From NCBI GenBank assembly GCA_963798985.1, contig CAWCVL010000005.1, positions 558,001 through 622,000 on the forward strand: a stretch of DNA of 64,000 bases, in the 5' to 3' direction. Shown here in pieces: positions 52,452-62,223 of the stretch (the first letter of the stretch is position 1; each line of letters starts with the position of its first letter). Made by a program: the position numbers and the translations under genes. The stretch comes from JACCTU01 sp963798985 (GTDB lineage: Bacteria > Actinomycetota > Thermoleophilia > Gaiellales > Gaiellaceae). The notes beneath the pieces were generated by a model, which had not been told where the DNA came from, ran no database searches, and saw only the letters and a program-made list of their open reading frames with translations.

Positions 52452-53158
52452 TGGCGTCCGCTCGAGCCCCCGCTCGAGCCGCCGACTGCGGCGATCAGGC
52501 GCGGCGGAGTCGAGGGATGGAGAAACTCGAACGGCTCGCAGACGTCGACGGCGAGTCCTGCGCTCTCGAAGAGCCGACGCAGCCCAGAGGCCAGGAACGC
52601 CGTCTCGTGCTGGGTCTCGTGCAGCAGCCGGCCGACGAAGCCGATCTTCTTCATCGCCCAGATCTGCGGGTTCGCCAGGTTCGGCTCGCTGAACGCGAAG
52701 CGCCCACGGGGCTCGAGCAGCGAGAACGTGTTTCGCAGACAGAGCCCCATGTTTACGTGGTGCAGGATGCTCACGCCGACGATCGCGTCGTAGGAGCGGC
52801 CCTCGAGCCCTTCGCCGGTCTCGACGTTGCCGACCACGATCTCCGCGCGCTCACCGACTCGCTCGCGGCAGCGCTCGGCGAGCTCCTCGCTGAGCTCGAC
52901 GGCCGTCAGATCGCAGCCGGACTCGATGATCCGCCGTGTGAACTCGCCAGTGCCGCAGCCGAGCTCGAGGCAGCGCATGCCCGGCGCGAGCCCGGCACGT
53001 TCGATCAGGAAGCGCGCACGGCGGTCGGCCCGGATCTTGCCTGCGGGACTCGACCACCCCCAGTAGCGCTCGAGGTCGTCGACGACGTACTCGTGGCCCT
53101 GCTGCCGTTCGGCGGCGTAGCGCTCTTCCCGAGCCGTTGCCGAGAGACGGTCCTTCAC
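52367..53158 (-). CDS. Class I SAM-dependent methyltransferase
   Basis: About 264 residues. Motif I is CLELGCGTGEFTRRI, followed by DLTAVELSEELAERCRERV and YDAIVGVSILHHVNMG, with FSEPNLANPQIWAMKK after the fourth strand. GTG 53158 (MKDRLSATA) is chosen because TAGCAT lies 7 bases before it. The last 30 residues are Ser/Gly-rich and overlap the convergent ligase gene; a frame shift near 52480 giving a stop at 52404 is possible. It lies back to back with another methyltransferase gene. Confidence 0.78.
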   Translation of the reverse strand: MKDRLSATAREERYAAERQQGHEYVVDDLERYWGWSSPAGKIRADRRARFLIERAGLAPGMRCLELGCGTGEFTRRIIESGCDLTAVELSEELAERCRERVGERAEIVVGNVETGEGLEGRSYDAIVGVSILHHVNMGLCLRNTFSLLEPRGRFAFSEPNLANPQIWAMKKIGFVGRLLHETQHETAFLASGLRRLFESAGLAVDVCEPFEFLHPSTPPRLIAAVGGSSGGSSGRHYAGSPARSGSPVIVRSAGSASAKTAST

Positions 53159-53165
53159 CGCGTCG

Positions 53166-53171
53166 ATGCTA
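53166..53171 (-). promoter_or_regulatory. -10 box of a leaderless promoter for the methyltransferase gene at 53158
   Basis: TAGCAT on the minus strand ends 7 bases before the GTG at 53158. The divergent gene starts 41 bases away at 53199. Confidence 0.4.
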
Positions 53172-53198
53172 GTCTCCGGCAGTGCACCCACGCGCACG

Positions 53199-53930
53199 AT
53201 GAGTCTCGTCGACGAGCTCCGTGTCCAGGAGGCGGCCTGGCACCGGCGTCCGCTCGTCCGCCAGCTCTACCACTCCTGGTACGACCTGATCGTCGCGCAG
53301 CTCTCGAGCGTCGACGGACCGACGGTCGAGCTCGGCAGCGGCATCAGCCGCTTCAAGGAGCACTTCCCCGCTGCGATTACGAGCGACGTCGAGCCGACGC
53401 CCTGGGCCGACCGGGTCGTCGACGCCGAGGAGCTGCAGTTCGAGGAGGCCTCGGTGGCGAACCTCGTGCTGATCGACGTCTTCCACCACCTCGCGAGCCC
53501 GCGCCGCTTCTTCGACGCTGCGACGCGCGTGCTCGCGTCTGGCGGGCGGGCCGTGATCCTCGACCCGTACTGCTCCCCGGTCTCGTACCGCGCGTATCGC
53601 CTCTTCCACCACGAGCGGACCGAGCTCGACGCGGACGCGTTCGCGGACGACGAGCGGGCAGCGGAGTCGCCGATGCACTCGAACCAGGCGCGCGCGACGC
53701 TCGTGTTCTTTCGCGAGCGCGACGAGCTCCAGCGCCGCTGGCCGGAGTTCGAGCTCGCGGCGAGCAGCCGGCTGGCGTTGTTCGTCTATCCGCTTTCGGG
53801 TGGATTCGGACAGCGCGCCTTCCTTCCCGCACCGCTCTATCGCCCGCTCGACGCACTCGAGCGCGTGCTCACGCCCGTGCTCGGCCCCGCGCTCGCGTTT
53901 CGCTGCCTCGTCGTCCTCGAGCGGCGCTAG
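53199..53930 (+). CDS. Class I SAM-dependent methyltransferase-like protein
   Basis: A 243-residue protein with a short SAM motif (PTVELGSGISRFKEHFP), ITSDVEPTPWADRVVDA, and NLVLIDVFHHLASPRRFFDAA, then RAVILDPYCSPVSY. The fold is that of small methyltransferases linked to glycan genes. ATG 53199 is taken; an in-frame ATG at 53166 would overlap the divergent promoter. Its stop lies three bases from that of the convergent membrane protein. Confidence 0.78.
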   Translation: MSLVDELRVQEAAWHRRPLVRQLYHSWYDLIVAQLSSVDGPTVELGSGISRFKEHFPAAITSDVEPTPWADRVVDAEELQFEEASVANLVLIDVFHHLASPRRFFDAATRVLASGGRAVILDPYCSPVSYRAYRLFHHERTELDADAFADDERAAESPMHSNQARATLVFFRERDELQRRWPEFELAASSRLALFVYPLSGGFGQRAFLPAPLYRPLDALERVLTPVLGPALAFRCLVVLERR

Positions 53931-53933
53931 CGC

Positions 53934-55645
53934 CTACGGCGTCTCCAACGCCAACAGCTCAAGCCCGAGATCGGTCCCCTCCAGCCGCCGTACGCTAAAC
54001 CGACCGTACTCGCCGACGTCGATCGTCTGCGTGCCCACGACGGACTGCGCGACGGGGCTGATGAAGTAGCGGGGGCGCCAGCCGCGCAGCTCCGCGAATG
54101 AGCGGGCACTCTCCGTTGCCGGCAGATACCTGAACGGGTACTCCGGCGGCGACCCGAGATTCGGCTGCGCGAGGGCGAAGTAGAGCGCGTCCTCGAAGGG
54201 CCAGCCGCCCGGCACGAGTGCGATCTCGTTCTGCGTCGAGTCGCGCGTCGACGGCGCGCCGGGTCGGCTCGACGAGTGCTGCGAAGCGCTCGGTCTCGAT
54301 GGTCGGGTTGTCGCGATCTCGGAACGACGGCCAGGCCAGCAGGATCACGATCGGCCAGGCCAGTACCGGCACGCGCGACCGGCGGAGAGCGGCGAAGCAG
54401 CCACAGCAGCGCAGGCACCGAAAGGATGTAAGCCGGCGCGAGGTAGTGGACCGCCGGGCGGTCGCGCGAACGCGAGCACGATCATGACGGCGGCGCCGAG
54501 CGCCCAGACGACGGGCTGCGGCTCCCGCCGCACGAGCCCGACGACCGCCGCGACGCCGGCGAGCAGAAAGACGACCATCACGCGCTGACCTACGATCGAC
54601 GGCAGCTGCGAGAACGGAGTCGCAAACGAGTCGACGCCCTCCTGCACGCCCTGGCCCGTGACCGTCTTGGCGATGATGACGAGCGCCTGGAGCCCGTCGG
54701 GAACGGCGACGCGACCGGGATCAGCAGCCCGCCGACGAAGGCCGGGACCGATCAGGGCCACAGGCCGCAGGCGAGAGACGGACGTGCCGAGCGCCAAAAG
54801 CCGCTGCGCCGGCGAGCAGGACCCCGCTGACGGCGAGCAGCTGCTCAGCCGGTCGGCGTGAACGGTACGAGCACCCCGTTCAGAAAGAGCGCGATCACGA
54901 CCCAGGGAACGACGAACGCGGCGAGCACGGCCGGGCGTGCTCGGGCGCGCGCCCAAAGCTCGTTCCAGCCGCCCGCCGGCGGCCGCCAGAGCGCGGCGAC
55001 GACCAGCGGGAGCAGCAGCGCGAGCGCGTGCAGCTTCGCCATCGTCGCGAAGCCCGACGAGCAGCGCGCTGCGCGCGCGTACGAGCGCACGCGAGCGCGC
55101 GTCTCCACGGCCCGCCCGACGTGTACGCGAACACGAGGCAGAGCACGGCGAGCAGGACGTCCGGCCGGAGCTGGATCGACATCGCGATCAGCCCGGGCGC
55201 GGCGAGCCAGAGCAGGCCGCTCGCGAGGCCCCAGCGTCCAGTGCCCGAACAGCCGCGCCGACGAGCAGGAACGCGAGCAGCGCCCCGAGCAGGTAGAAGG
55301 CGATGGCGAAGCCGCGGAAGACGCCCGCGCGCGCTGTCGAGGTCGAGCAGCGTGCGCGTCGACGTAGCGCAGCCGCGCGCCGCCCGAGAGGCTTCCCTCC
55401 TCGAGCGAGCGCCTCGACGCCCGAACGCGACCGCGACGGCTTCGGTCGAGCGGCAGGCCCGGGTGGTCGACGAACGGCACCTCGCTCGCCGAGCAGCAGG
55501 TTCAGCGCCGGCGGCGGTGTAGCGTCGCGTCGGCGTCCGCGTACGTCCACCACGGCGAGCGGACGGGCTGCGCGTCGACGACGAGCGCGGCGAGCGTCAG
55601 CGACCGTCGCGAGCGGCGAGCGCCGCCCACCGGCCGCGCCCACAC
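53934..55645 (-). CDS. Polytopic glycosyltransferase-like membrane protein, heavily frame-broken
   Basis: About 570 residues if repaired. Readable pieces in order are DAQPVRSPWWTYADADAT, VPFVDHPGLPLD, GFAIAFYLLGALLAFLLVGA, GLIAMSIQLRPDVLLAVLCL, GFATMAKLHALALLLPLVVA, FVVPWVVIALFLNGVLVP, ALVIIAKTVTGQGVQEGVD, MVVFLLAGVAAVVGLVRRE and a soluble tail (WPFEDALYFALAQPNLGSPP). The acidic first loop and the helix pattern resemble GT-C (PMT/ArnT-like) transferases. At least eight shifts, mostly one surplus base each, interrupt it. It could be a pseudogene, but the density of breaks in all genes here argues for sequence error. GTG 55645 is the likely start. Confidence 0.55.
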
Positions 55646-55662
55646 GCGCGCCGCGGCGCGGC

Positions 55663-57127
55663 TCAGCTGCCGCGGCGCGTGAGCGGTGCGACCCTGAACT
55701 TCCAAAACGCGAAGAGCGTCATCTGGAGGAGCAGCACGCCGTGGCGCCAGCGGCTGATGTTCGTCTCGCCGTACGTGCGCGGGTGGTAGCGCACCGGCAG
55801 GTCGACGATCTTCAGGCCGAGCCGCGCGGCGCCGAAGAGCAGGTCGAAGTCGCCGAACGGGTCGAACTCGCCGAAGTAGGAGCGGCCGGCGGCGATCCGG
55901 TCGTAGTCGCGCTTCAGGAGCACCTTCGTCCCGCACAGCGTGTCCTTCACCTGCTGGCCCATGATCCCCTTGAGCAGCCGCGAGAAGGCGCGGTTGCCGA
56001 TCATGTTCAGGAAGCGCATCGCGCCCGGCTCCATGTCGTAGACGAGCCGCGAGCCGTTCACGAGCTCCGCGCGCCCGTCGACGAGACCGCGGTAGAACTT
56101 CGGCAGGTCCTCGGGCAGGACGCTGAGGTCGCCGTCGAGGATCATCAGCACGTCGTGCTTCGCGGCGGCGAAGCCGGTGCGAACGGCATCGCCCTTGCCC
56201 TTGCCGGTCTGCGGGACGAAGCGGATGTCGCGCTCGGGGTGCGCCTCGATCTGGCGCAGGATCTCGCCGCGCGTGTCGTCGGTCGAGTTGCCCTCGACGA
56301 AGATCAGCTCGGTCGGCACGCCGAAGTCCGGCACGCGGTCGATCAGCTCGGCGATGTGGCCCTGCTCGTTCCTGCAGGGGCAGACGATCGAGACGCTCGT
56401 CTCGTCGAGCTCGCGCGGCAGCGGGCGCGCGACGATCCAGTACGTGAGCGCGAGCAGGTTGATCAGCGGCAGGCTGCCGACGAAGCCGTTCAGGAACGTC
56501 GTCAGGAACGGGATCTGCTTCGGGAAGAGGATCCTCGTCCGGGTCAGCACCGGCTCGAAGCCCGCGAGCTCGAGCAGGTTGACGACGTCGTGCGGCGCGA
56601 CCCAGTTGCGCATCGGCTTGCGCGGCTTCAGCCGCAGCAGCTCCGCGAGCCGGAACACCGGCCGCCAGACGCGGCTGTACGAGTTGACGACGACGCGGGT
56701 GCGCTCGTGCGAGTGCTCGCGCGACGCGGTGGAAGAGCTCGAGCAGGTCGTCCACGTACGGCATCAGGTCCGAGAGGACGATGTAGTCGAACGTCTCGCC
56801 GAGCTCGAGCTCCTCGCCGGGGACGCGCTCGAACCGGAGCTCCGGGTGCGCCTCGCGGGCGCGGTCGACCATCCCCTGCGAGACGTCGACGCCGACGCCG
56901 ACGCTCGGCTTCAGCGCGGCGAGCAGGTCGCCCGAGCCCGAGCCGATCTCGAGCACGCGGGCGTCCTCGGGCACGTGGAAGCGCATCAGCTGGGCGATCA
57001 GCCGGTGGTACGTGCTGTTCCGGCGCTTCCAGCGGGACTCCTCGCTCGCGAACCGGTCGAAGAAGTCCGCCAGCTCTGCGTAGGGGTCCGCCGTCACGCG
57101 CCCGGGCGGGGCGACTGCGGTGGCCAT
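55663..57127 (-). CDS. Fusion of SAM methyltransferase and GT2 glycosyltransferase, frame broken near 56730
   Basis: About 488 residues. Residues 1-150 are a class I methyltransferase (ARVLEIGSGSGDLLAALKP, GVDVSQGMVDRAREAHP, YIVLSDLMPYVDDLLELFH). From about 240 a GT2 domain follows: SVSIVCPCRNEQGHIAELI, IFVEGNSTDDTRGEI, LMILDGDLSVLPEDLPKFY and RSYFGEFDPFGDFDLLFGA. One surplus base near 56730 is the only break; after repair AEHSHERTRVVVNSYSRVW links the two parts without a stop. The GT2 half resembles dolichol-phosphate mannosyltransferase-like proteins. ATG 57127 is used. Confidence 0.8.
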
Positions 57128-57150
57128 GAGGCTGACCGATGGTAGTCGAG

Positions 57151-57156
57151 CACAAT
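57151..57156 (+). promoter_or_regulatory. -10 box candidate for the glycosyltransferase at 57165
   Basis: CACAAT ends 8 bases before the ATG, with no Shine-Dalgarno sequence. The start lies 37 bases from the divergent ATG at 57127. Confidence 0.35.
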
Positions 57157-57164
57157 GATCCCCC

Positions 57165-58183
57165 ATGCGGGTCCTCGTCCTGACCACGTCGTACCCTCGC
57201 GTCCCCGGCGACGTGGCGGGGCGCTTCGTCGCCGACGCGGTCGAGCGGCTGCGCGGGCGAGGGATCGACGTCGAGGTCGTGTCGCCCGCCGACTTCCCGC
57301 ACTTCGGCCTCGCGTACGGCTCAGGGATCGTCGGGAACCTCCGGCGCGGCCCTGGCTCGCGCTGCTGCTGCCCGCCTTCCTCGCTCTCGTTCGCCGTCGC
57401 GGCGGTGCGGGCCGCGCGAGGCGCGGACCTCGTCCACGCGCACTGGCTGCCGTCCGCCGCGGTCGCGCTGCTGACGCGGAAGCCCGTCGTCGCGCAGGTC
57501 TGGGGGACCGACGTCGAGCTCGCGCGGCGCGTGCCGTGGCTCGCGCGCGCGGTGCTGCGTCGGGCGCGGCTGGTGGTCGCGCCGTCGACCGTGCTCGCCG
57601 ACGCGGCGCGCGCGCTCGGGGCGCGGGAGGTGCGCGTGATCCCGAGCGGCGTCGACGTCGCAGACGAGGTCGGCGACGAGGACGAGCCGCCGTTCGTGCT
57701 CTACGCCGGCCGCCTCTCCCCGGAGAAGGGCGTGCTCGAGCTCGTCGAGGCGGCGAACGGGATCCCGCTCGTGATCGTCGGCGACGGGCCGTTGCGCGAC
57801 CGGGTGCCCGGCGCGCGCGGCTTCGTCCCGCACGACGAGCTGCTGAAGCTCTACGAGCGCGCGGCCGTCGTCGCGGTGCCCGTCGCATCGCGAGGGCTTC
57901 GGCGTCGTCTGCGCCGAGGCGATGGCGCACGGGCGACCCGTCGTCGCGAGCGCCGTCGGCGGCCTGCTCGACCTCGTCGCCGACGGCGAGACGGGCATCC
58001 ACGTGCCGCCCGGCGACGTCGGCCGCGCTCCGCGACGCGCTCGAGCGCCTGCTCGACGACCGGGAGCTCCGGCGGCGGCTCGGCGACGCCGGCCGCGAGC
58101 GCGTGCGCGAGCGGTTCTCCTGGGCGGCCGTCACCGACGCGACGATCGCGGCGTACGGTCGCGCGTCAGGAAAACGGCCGTAG
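57165..58183 (+). CDS. Glycosyltransferase family 4, several frame breaks
   Basis: About 338 residues after repair. VLVLTTSYPRVPGDVAGRFV, ADLVHAHWLPSAAVALL, VLYAGRLSPEKGVLELVEA, REGFGVVCAEAMAHGRPVV and FSWAAVTDATIAAYGR place it in GT4. Breaks lie at about 57345 and 57385 (a short segment reads PWLALLLPAF in another frame), 57880 and 58020 (GACGTCGGCC for GACGTCGCC). It is closely related to the protein at 47715. The stop overlaps the convergent aminotransferase gene by 18 bases. Confidence 0.78.
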
Positions 58184-59247
58184 CGCGTCGGCGACGCGGT
58201 CGAGCTCGGCGTCGGTGAGCCGCGTGTGGAACGGCAGGGCGAGCGCCCGCTCGTAGGCCGCGTCTGCACCCCGGGGAACGAGCCGTGCTCGCGGTATGCG
58301 GCGAGCCGGTGCAGCGCGTACGTGCCGATCTGCGCCTCGATGCCCTGCTCGCGCAGCGCGCGCGAGCGCCTCGTCCCGTCGGTCGAGCTGCACGACGTAG
58401 GCCTGCCAGCCGTGGACGTCGCCCTCGTCGGCCGACGGCGTGGCCACGACCCCCGCGAGCCGCTCGGTGTAGGCGTGCGGCGACGCGCGCGCGCGCTGCG
58501 AGCAGCTCGTCGAGTCGGTGGAGCTGCGGGATCCCACCGCGCAGAGGATGTCGCTGAGGCGGTAGTTCGGGCCGGGTGCCGCGATCTCGAAGTCGCCGCG
58601 CGGCTCGATCCCGTGATGGCGCATGCGGCGCACGGCGTCGGCGACCTCGTCGCTGGCGGTGGTCACGGCGCCGCCCTCGCCGGTCGTGACGATCTTGCGC
58701 GGGTGGAACGAGAGGCAGCCGAGCAGGCCGAGGCTGCCGCACGCGCCGCCCGCGCGAGCGCGCGCCGAGCGCGCCGGCGGCGTCCTCGAGCAGCGCGACG
58801 TCGTCGGGCACCGCGGCGACGAGGCCGTCCCAGTCGAGCGGCCGGCCGAACAGGTGGACCGCGAGCACCGCCCGCGTGCGCTCGGTGACCGCGTCGGCGA
58901 CCTGCGCCGAGGTCGAGGTTCATCGTCGCGGGGTCGACGTCGACGAGCACGCGGCCGCGCGCCCGCGAGCGCGACGACGTTCGCCGTCGCCGGGAACGTG
59001 TACGCCGGGACGATCACCTCGTCGCCGGGCCCGATGCCGAGCCGCGAGCACCGCGAGGTGGAGCGCCGCCGTCCCCGAAGAGACGGCGACCGCGTGCGGC
59101 ACCTCGCACGCCTGCGCGAGCGCGTGCCTCGAACTCGGCGACCTTCGGCCCCATCGTCAGGAAGCCGCTCTCGAGCACCTCCGCGACCGCGCGCGCCTCC
59201 TCGACGCCGACGTCGGGCCGAGCGAGGCGGATCGGCTCGTCAGCCAC
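58166..59247 (-). CDS. DegT/DnrJ/EryC1/StrS aminotransferase, heavily frame-broken
   Basis: About 357 residues if repaired: IRLARPDVGVEEARAVAEVL, FLTMGPKVAEFEA, HAVAVSSGTAALHLAVLA, VIVPAYTFPATANVVALAGA, TMNLDLAQVADAVTERTRAV, FHPRKIVTTGEGGAVTT (Schiff-base lysine in HPRK) and a C-terminal ALPFHTRLTDAELDRVADAL. About nine breaks are needed, five of them each cured by removing one base between 59130 and 58750. The HPRK lysine motif fits the DegT branch acting on sugar nucleotides. The GTG start overlaps the carbamoyltransferase stop by 8 bases, so the two are one transcript. Confidence 0.75.
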
Positions 59248-60976
59248 GCCGGACGACGAGGTTTCCGAGCACGAGCAGGTCCATCTTCGTCTTCGCGAAG
59301 GTCTCGACCGCGTGCTCCGGCGTCATCACGATCGGCTCGTTCTCGTTGAACGACGTGTTGAGCACGATCGGGACGCCGGTCTGGTCCGCGAACGCCTTGA
59401 TCAGCCCGTAGTACCGCGGCGCGACGCGCTCCTCGACCGTCTGCAGCCGGCCCGTGTCGTCGACGTGGTTCACCGCCGGGATCTCGTCGCGCTTGTCCGG
59501 CGCGCGTCTTGTAGACCAGGACCATGAACGGCGACGTGTAGTCCTGCTCGAACCAGTCGCCGGTCGTCTCGGCGAGGATCGACGGCGCGAACGGGCGGAA
59601 GTGCTCGCGGTGCTTGATCCGCGCGTTGAGGATGTCCTTCATGTCGTGCCGCCGCGGGTCGACGACGATCGAGCGGTTGCCGAGCGCGCGCGGGCCGAAC
59701 TCCATCCGCCCCTGGAACCAGCCGACGACGTCGCCGTCGGCGATCCGCTCGGCGACGTGGTCGAAGAGCTGCGCGTCGTCCATGCCGCTCGGGCTCGAAG
59801 CCCGCGGCGCGGATCGCGGCCTCGCGCCTCGGCGTCGGTGAACTGCGGGCCGGTGTACGCGTGCTCCATCACGAACGCCGCGCGGCTTGCCGAGCTCCTG
59901 GTTCCAGACGTAGTACGCGGCGCCGACCGCGATCCCGGAGTCGCCGGCCGCGGGCTGCACGTAGACGCCCTCGAACTCGGTCTCCGGCCGGATGCGCCCG
60001 TTCGCGACGGCGTTCAGCGCGACGCCGCCCGCGAGGCAGAGGTTCTTCGACCCGGTGCGCCTGTGCGCGGCGCGGACGAGGTGGAGGTACGCCTCCTCGA
60101 GCATCGCCTGGAGCGCGGCGGCGACGTCCTCGTGGTCCTTCGTCAGCTCGCTGCGCGGCTCGCGCGCAGGCCCGAAGGCCTGCTCCATCCGGTCGGAGAA
60201 CAGGCGCCCGATCGTCGGCGTCTGCTCGTCCCACGTCATGTCGACGCCTTCCTTGTGGTGCACGAAGAAGTCGAGCTCGAGCTCGAAGCTGTCGCCGTCG
60301 AGCTTCACGAGCTCGCGCATCTTCGGCAGGAAGCGCTCGGGGTCGCCGTACGGCGCGAGGCCCATCACCTTGCCCTCGTCGCCGTACTTCGGGAAGCCGA
60401 GCCACTGCGTGACGGCCGTGTAGAAGATCCCGAGCGAGTGCGGGAAGAGCACGCGCTCGAGCACCTCGAGCGCGGTTGTCGCGCCCGTGGCAGAGCATCG
60501 ACGAGGCGAAGTCGCCGAAGCCGTCGAGCGTGAGCACGGCCGCCTCGTCGAACGGCGAGACGAAGAACGCGCTCGCCGCGTGCGCGAGGTGGTGCTCGAC
60601 GTTGTGGACGTCGGCGCGGAGGTCCTCGGGACTCAGCGCCGAGCGCTTCGGCGACCTGCGTCTTCACGTCGCGCACCTTCGTCGCGTTGCGGAAGCGCTC
60701 CATCACGTAGCGCGGGCTCGGCCGCGTCAGGATCGTGCGGACGACCTTGGCGCCGATGTTCGCGCGCGGGTCGCGCCCGATCGCGACGTGGTCGAGCTCG
60801 CGCGGGTCGAGGCCGGCGTCCTCGAGACACCAGCGCGCGGCCAGCTCCGGAAACCCGGCGCAGTGCTTGACGCGGTTCAGCCGCTCTTCCTCGACGGCGT
60901 TGACGAGCTCGCCGTCGATCACGAGGGCCGCGGCCGCGTCGCCGTGGAAGGCGTTCAGGCCGAGGATCGCGGTCAC
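59240..60976 (-). CDS. Carbamoyltransferase (NodU/CmcH/TobZ family), six frame breaks
   Basis: About 577 residues. LGLNAFHGDAAAALV, NVEHHLAHAASAFFVSPF and LTLDGFGDF (Kae1-like domain), LAGGVALNAVANGR, GRMEFGPRALGNRSIV and VLNTSFNENEPIV (YrdC-like/C-terminal parts) follow the family order. These enzymes carbamoylate a hydroxyl group of a sugar or antibiotic using carbamoyl phosphate and ATP. Breaks at about 60645, 60478, 59882, 59830, 59795 and 59508 are each repaired by deleting one base. GTG start at 60976, with TAGGAT 9 bases before it. Confidence 0.82.
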
Positions 60977-60985
60977 GAGCGGCTG

Positions 60986-60991
60986 ATCCTA
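60986..60991 (-). promoter_or_regulatory. -10 box candidate for the carbamoyltransferase gene
   Basis: TAGGAT on the minus strand ends 9 bases before the GTG at 60976, in the 16-base gap after the WbqC gene. It could give an internal leaderless transcript. Confidence 0.35.
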
Positions 60992-60992
60992 G

Positions 60993-61685
60993 TCAGGCGA
61001 GCAGCGCTCGCGTTCCCTCGAACCCGCAGTGGAGCAGGGCGTCGATGACCGACAGCCCGGGAACGAACTCCGGCGAGCGCTGGGGATAGACCGGGTGCTC
61101 GTACCGCTGGAAGCGCAACTCGACCCCCGCGGCCGTGAACCGATCGTCCTCCTGATAGCCGCCGGCGCCGTCCCCGCTCAGGTAGGTCGAGCCGCCGAGC
61201 TCGCGCGTGAGCGAAATCAGCAGCTCCGTCCCTTGACCCCCGGCCTCGACCTCCGAGCTGCGGCGGATCCTGTGCCCGTCGAGGCCGAGCTCCCGCGCGA
61301 TCGCTCGGAGCGTCAGCTCGTTGAACTCGGCCAGCAGCTGTGCTTCGGTCTCGACCAGGGCCTGCACGAACGGGAAGGCCTCGTCGAAGGCAGGCGCCTT
61401 CGCGTAGCTCTGCTCGAGCGTGCGCAGCAGCTTCCGGCGCCATGGCTGCACGTCGTCGATGCGGACGTCGCGCACTCGCTGCCGGCCGCGACCGGCCCGC
61501 TCGATCGGCACCGTCAGCCACCGCCTCTCACCCTGGACCAGCACGCCGACACGGTTCGTCCAGACGCCCGCGCCGCTGCGCGGGAACTGCACGTCGTCCA
61601 GCAGCACGAGCACGTCGGCTCGAGCGAGCTTGTCGAAGAAGCCGAGCCACGGCAGGAAGTTGGGCTGGTGTGCGGCGACGATCAC
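60993..61685 (-). CDS. WbqC family protein
   Basis: A 230-residue protein starting VAAHQPNFLPWLGFFDKLARAD, the signature of WbqC, followed by VLLDDVQFPRSG, RSSEVEAGGQGTELLISL and GGSTYLSGDGAGGYQ. WbqC proteins occur in O-antigen loci and have been proposed to help make acylated or amino-acid-decorated sugars; the reaction is not well defined. It is the first gene of the WbqC-carbamoyltransferase-aminotransferase unit and faces the divergent GNAT gene across 16 bases. Confidence 0.83.
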   Translation of the reverse strand: MIVAAHQPNFLPWLGFFDKLARADVLVLLDDVQFPRSGAGVWTNRVGVLVQGERRWLTVPIERAGRGRQRVRDVRIDDVQPWRRKLLRTLEQSYAKAPAFDEAFPFVQALVETEAQLLAEFNELTLRAIARELGLDGHRIRRSSEVEAGGQGTELLISLTRELGGSTYLSGDGAGGYQEDDRFTAAGVELRFQRYEHPVYPQRSPEFVPGLSVIDALLHCGFEGTRALLA

Positions 61686-61689
61686 GGTT

Positions 61690-61695
61690 TAGGCT
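61690..61695 (+). promoter_or_regulatory. -10 box of a leaderless promoter for the GNAT gene
   Basis: TAGGCT ends 6 bases before the ATG at 61702 and no Shine-Dalgarno sequence is present. Confidence 0.5.
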
Positions 61696-61701
61696 GCCGC
61701 G

Positions 61702-62223
61702 ATGCTACGCGGCGAGCGAATTCTGCTGGCCCCGCTCCGCGACGACGACTCGCGGAGGCTCTTCGACTGGATCAACGAGCGCGACGACGTGCTGCTGAGC
61801 GCTCCGTACAAGCCGGTCCACGGCGCCGATCACGCCGGGTGGTTCGACGCGATCCGCACCCGCTCGGACACCGTCATCTTCGGGATTCGCCTTCTCGAGG
61901 GCGACCGGCTGATCGGCTCCTGCCAGCTGTTCGCAATCGACCCGCGCGCCCGGAGCGCGGAGCTTCAGATCCGGATCGGCGAGGAGGATGCCCGCGACCG
62001 TGGCCTCGGCCGCGAGGCCCTGCAGCTGCTCCTTCGCTACGGCTTCGACGACCTCAACCTGCGGCGGATCTGGCTGCGGGTGTTCGCGACGAACGAGCGA
62101 GCCCTTCGCGCCTACGGGGCCGCGGGGTTCGTCGAGGAAGGCCGCTTGCGCGAAGCCGCTTACGTGGACGGCGCCTTCGTCGACGTGGTTGTGATGGCTC
62201 GCCTGCGCACCGCAGAGACGTAG
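61702..62223 (+). CDS. GNAT-family N-acetyltransferase (RimJ/PseH-like)
   Basis: A 173-residue acetyltransferase. IGSCQLFAIDPRARSAELQI is the core strand pair, IGEEDARDRGLGREALQLLL the acetyl-CoA pyrophosphate loop and TNERALRAYGAAGFVEEGRL the conserved end. In glycan loci such proteins (PseH-like) N-acetylate 4-amino-4,6-dideoxy sugar nucleotides, which would follow the dehydratase and aminotransferases of this window. RimJ-like protein acetylation cannot be excluded. The last 64 bases overlap the convergent glycosyltransferase gene. Confidence 0.8.
   Translation: MLRGERILLAPLRDDDSRRLFDWINERDDVLLSAPYKPVHGADHAGWFDAIRTRSDTVIFGIRLLEGDRLIGSCQLFAIDPRARSAELQIRIGEEDARDRGLGREALQLLLRYGFDDLNLRRIWLRVFATNERALRAYGAAGFVEEGRLREAAYVDGAFVDVVVMARLRTAET

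Noticed and set aside
53923..53934. GGCGCTAGCGCC palindrome between convergent stops
   Set aside because: The 12-bp palindrome has no loop and lies within the last codons of the methyltransferase gene; it is too short to call as terminator or binding site.
42000..61000. Programmed ribosomal frameshifting as explanation of the many frame breaks
   Set aside because: The break sites share no slippery sequence or downstream structure, lie at random places in the genes and reach nine per gene; insertion-type sequence error is simpler.
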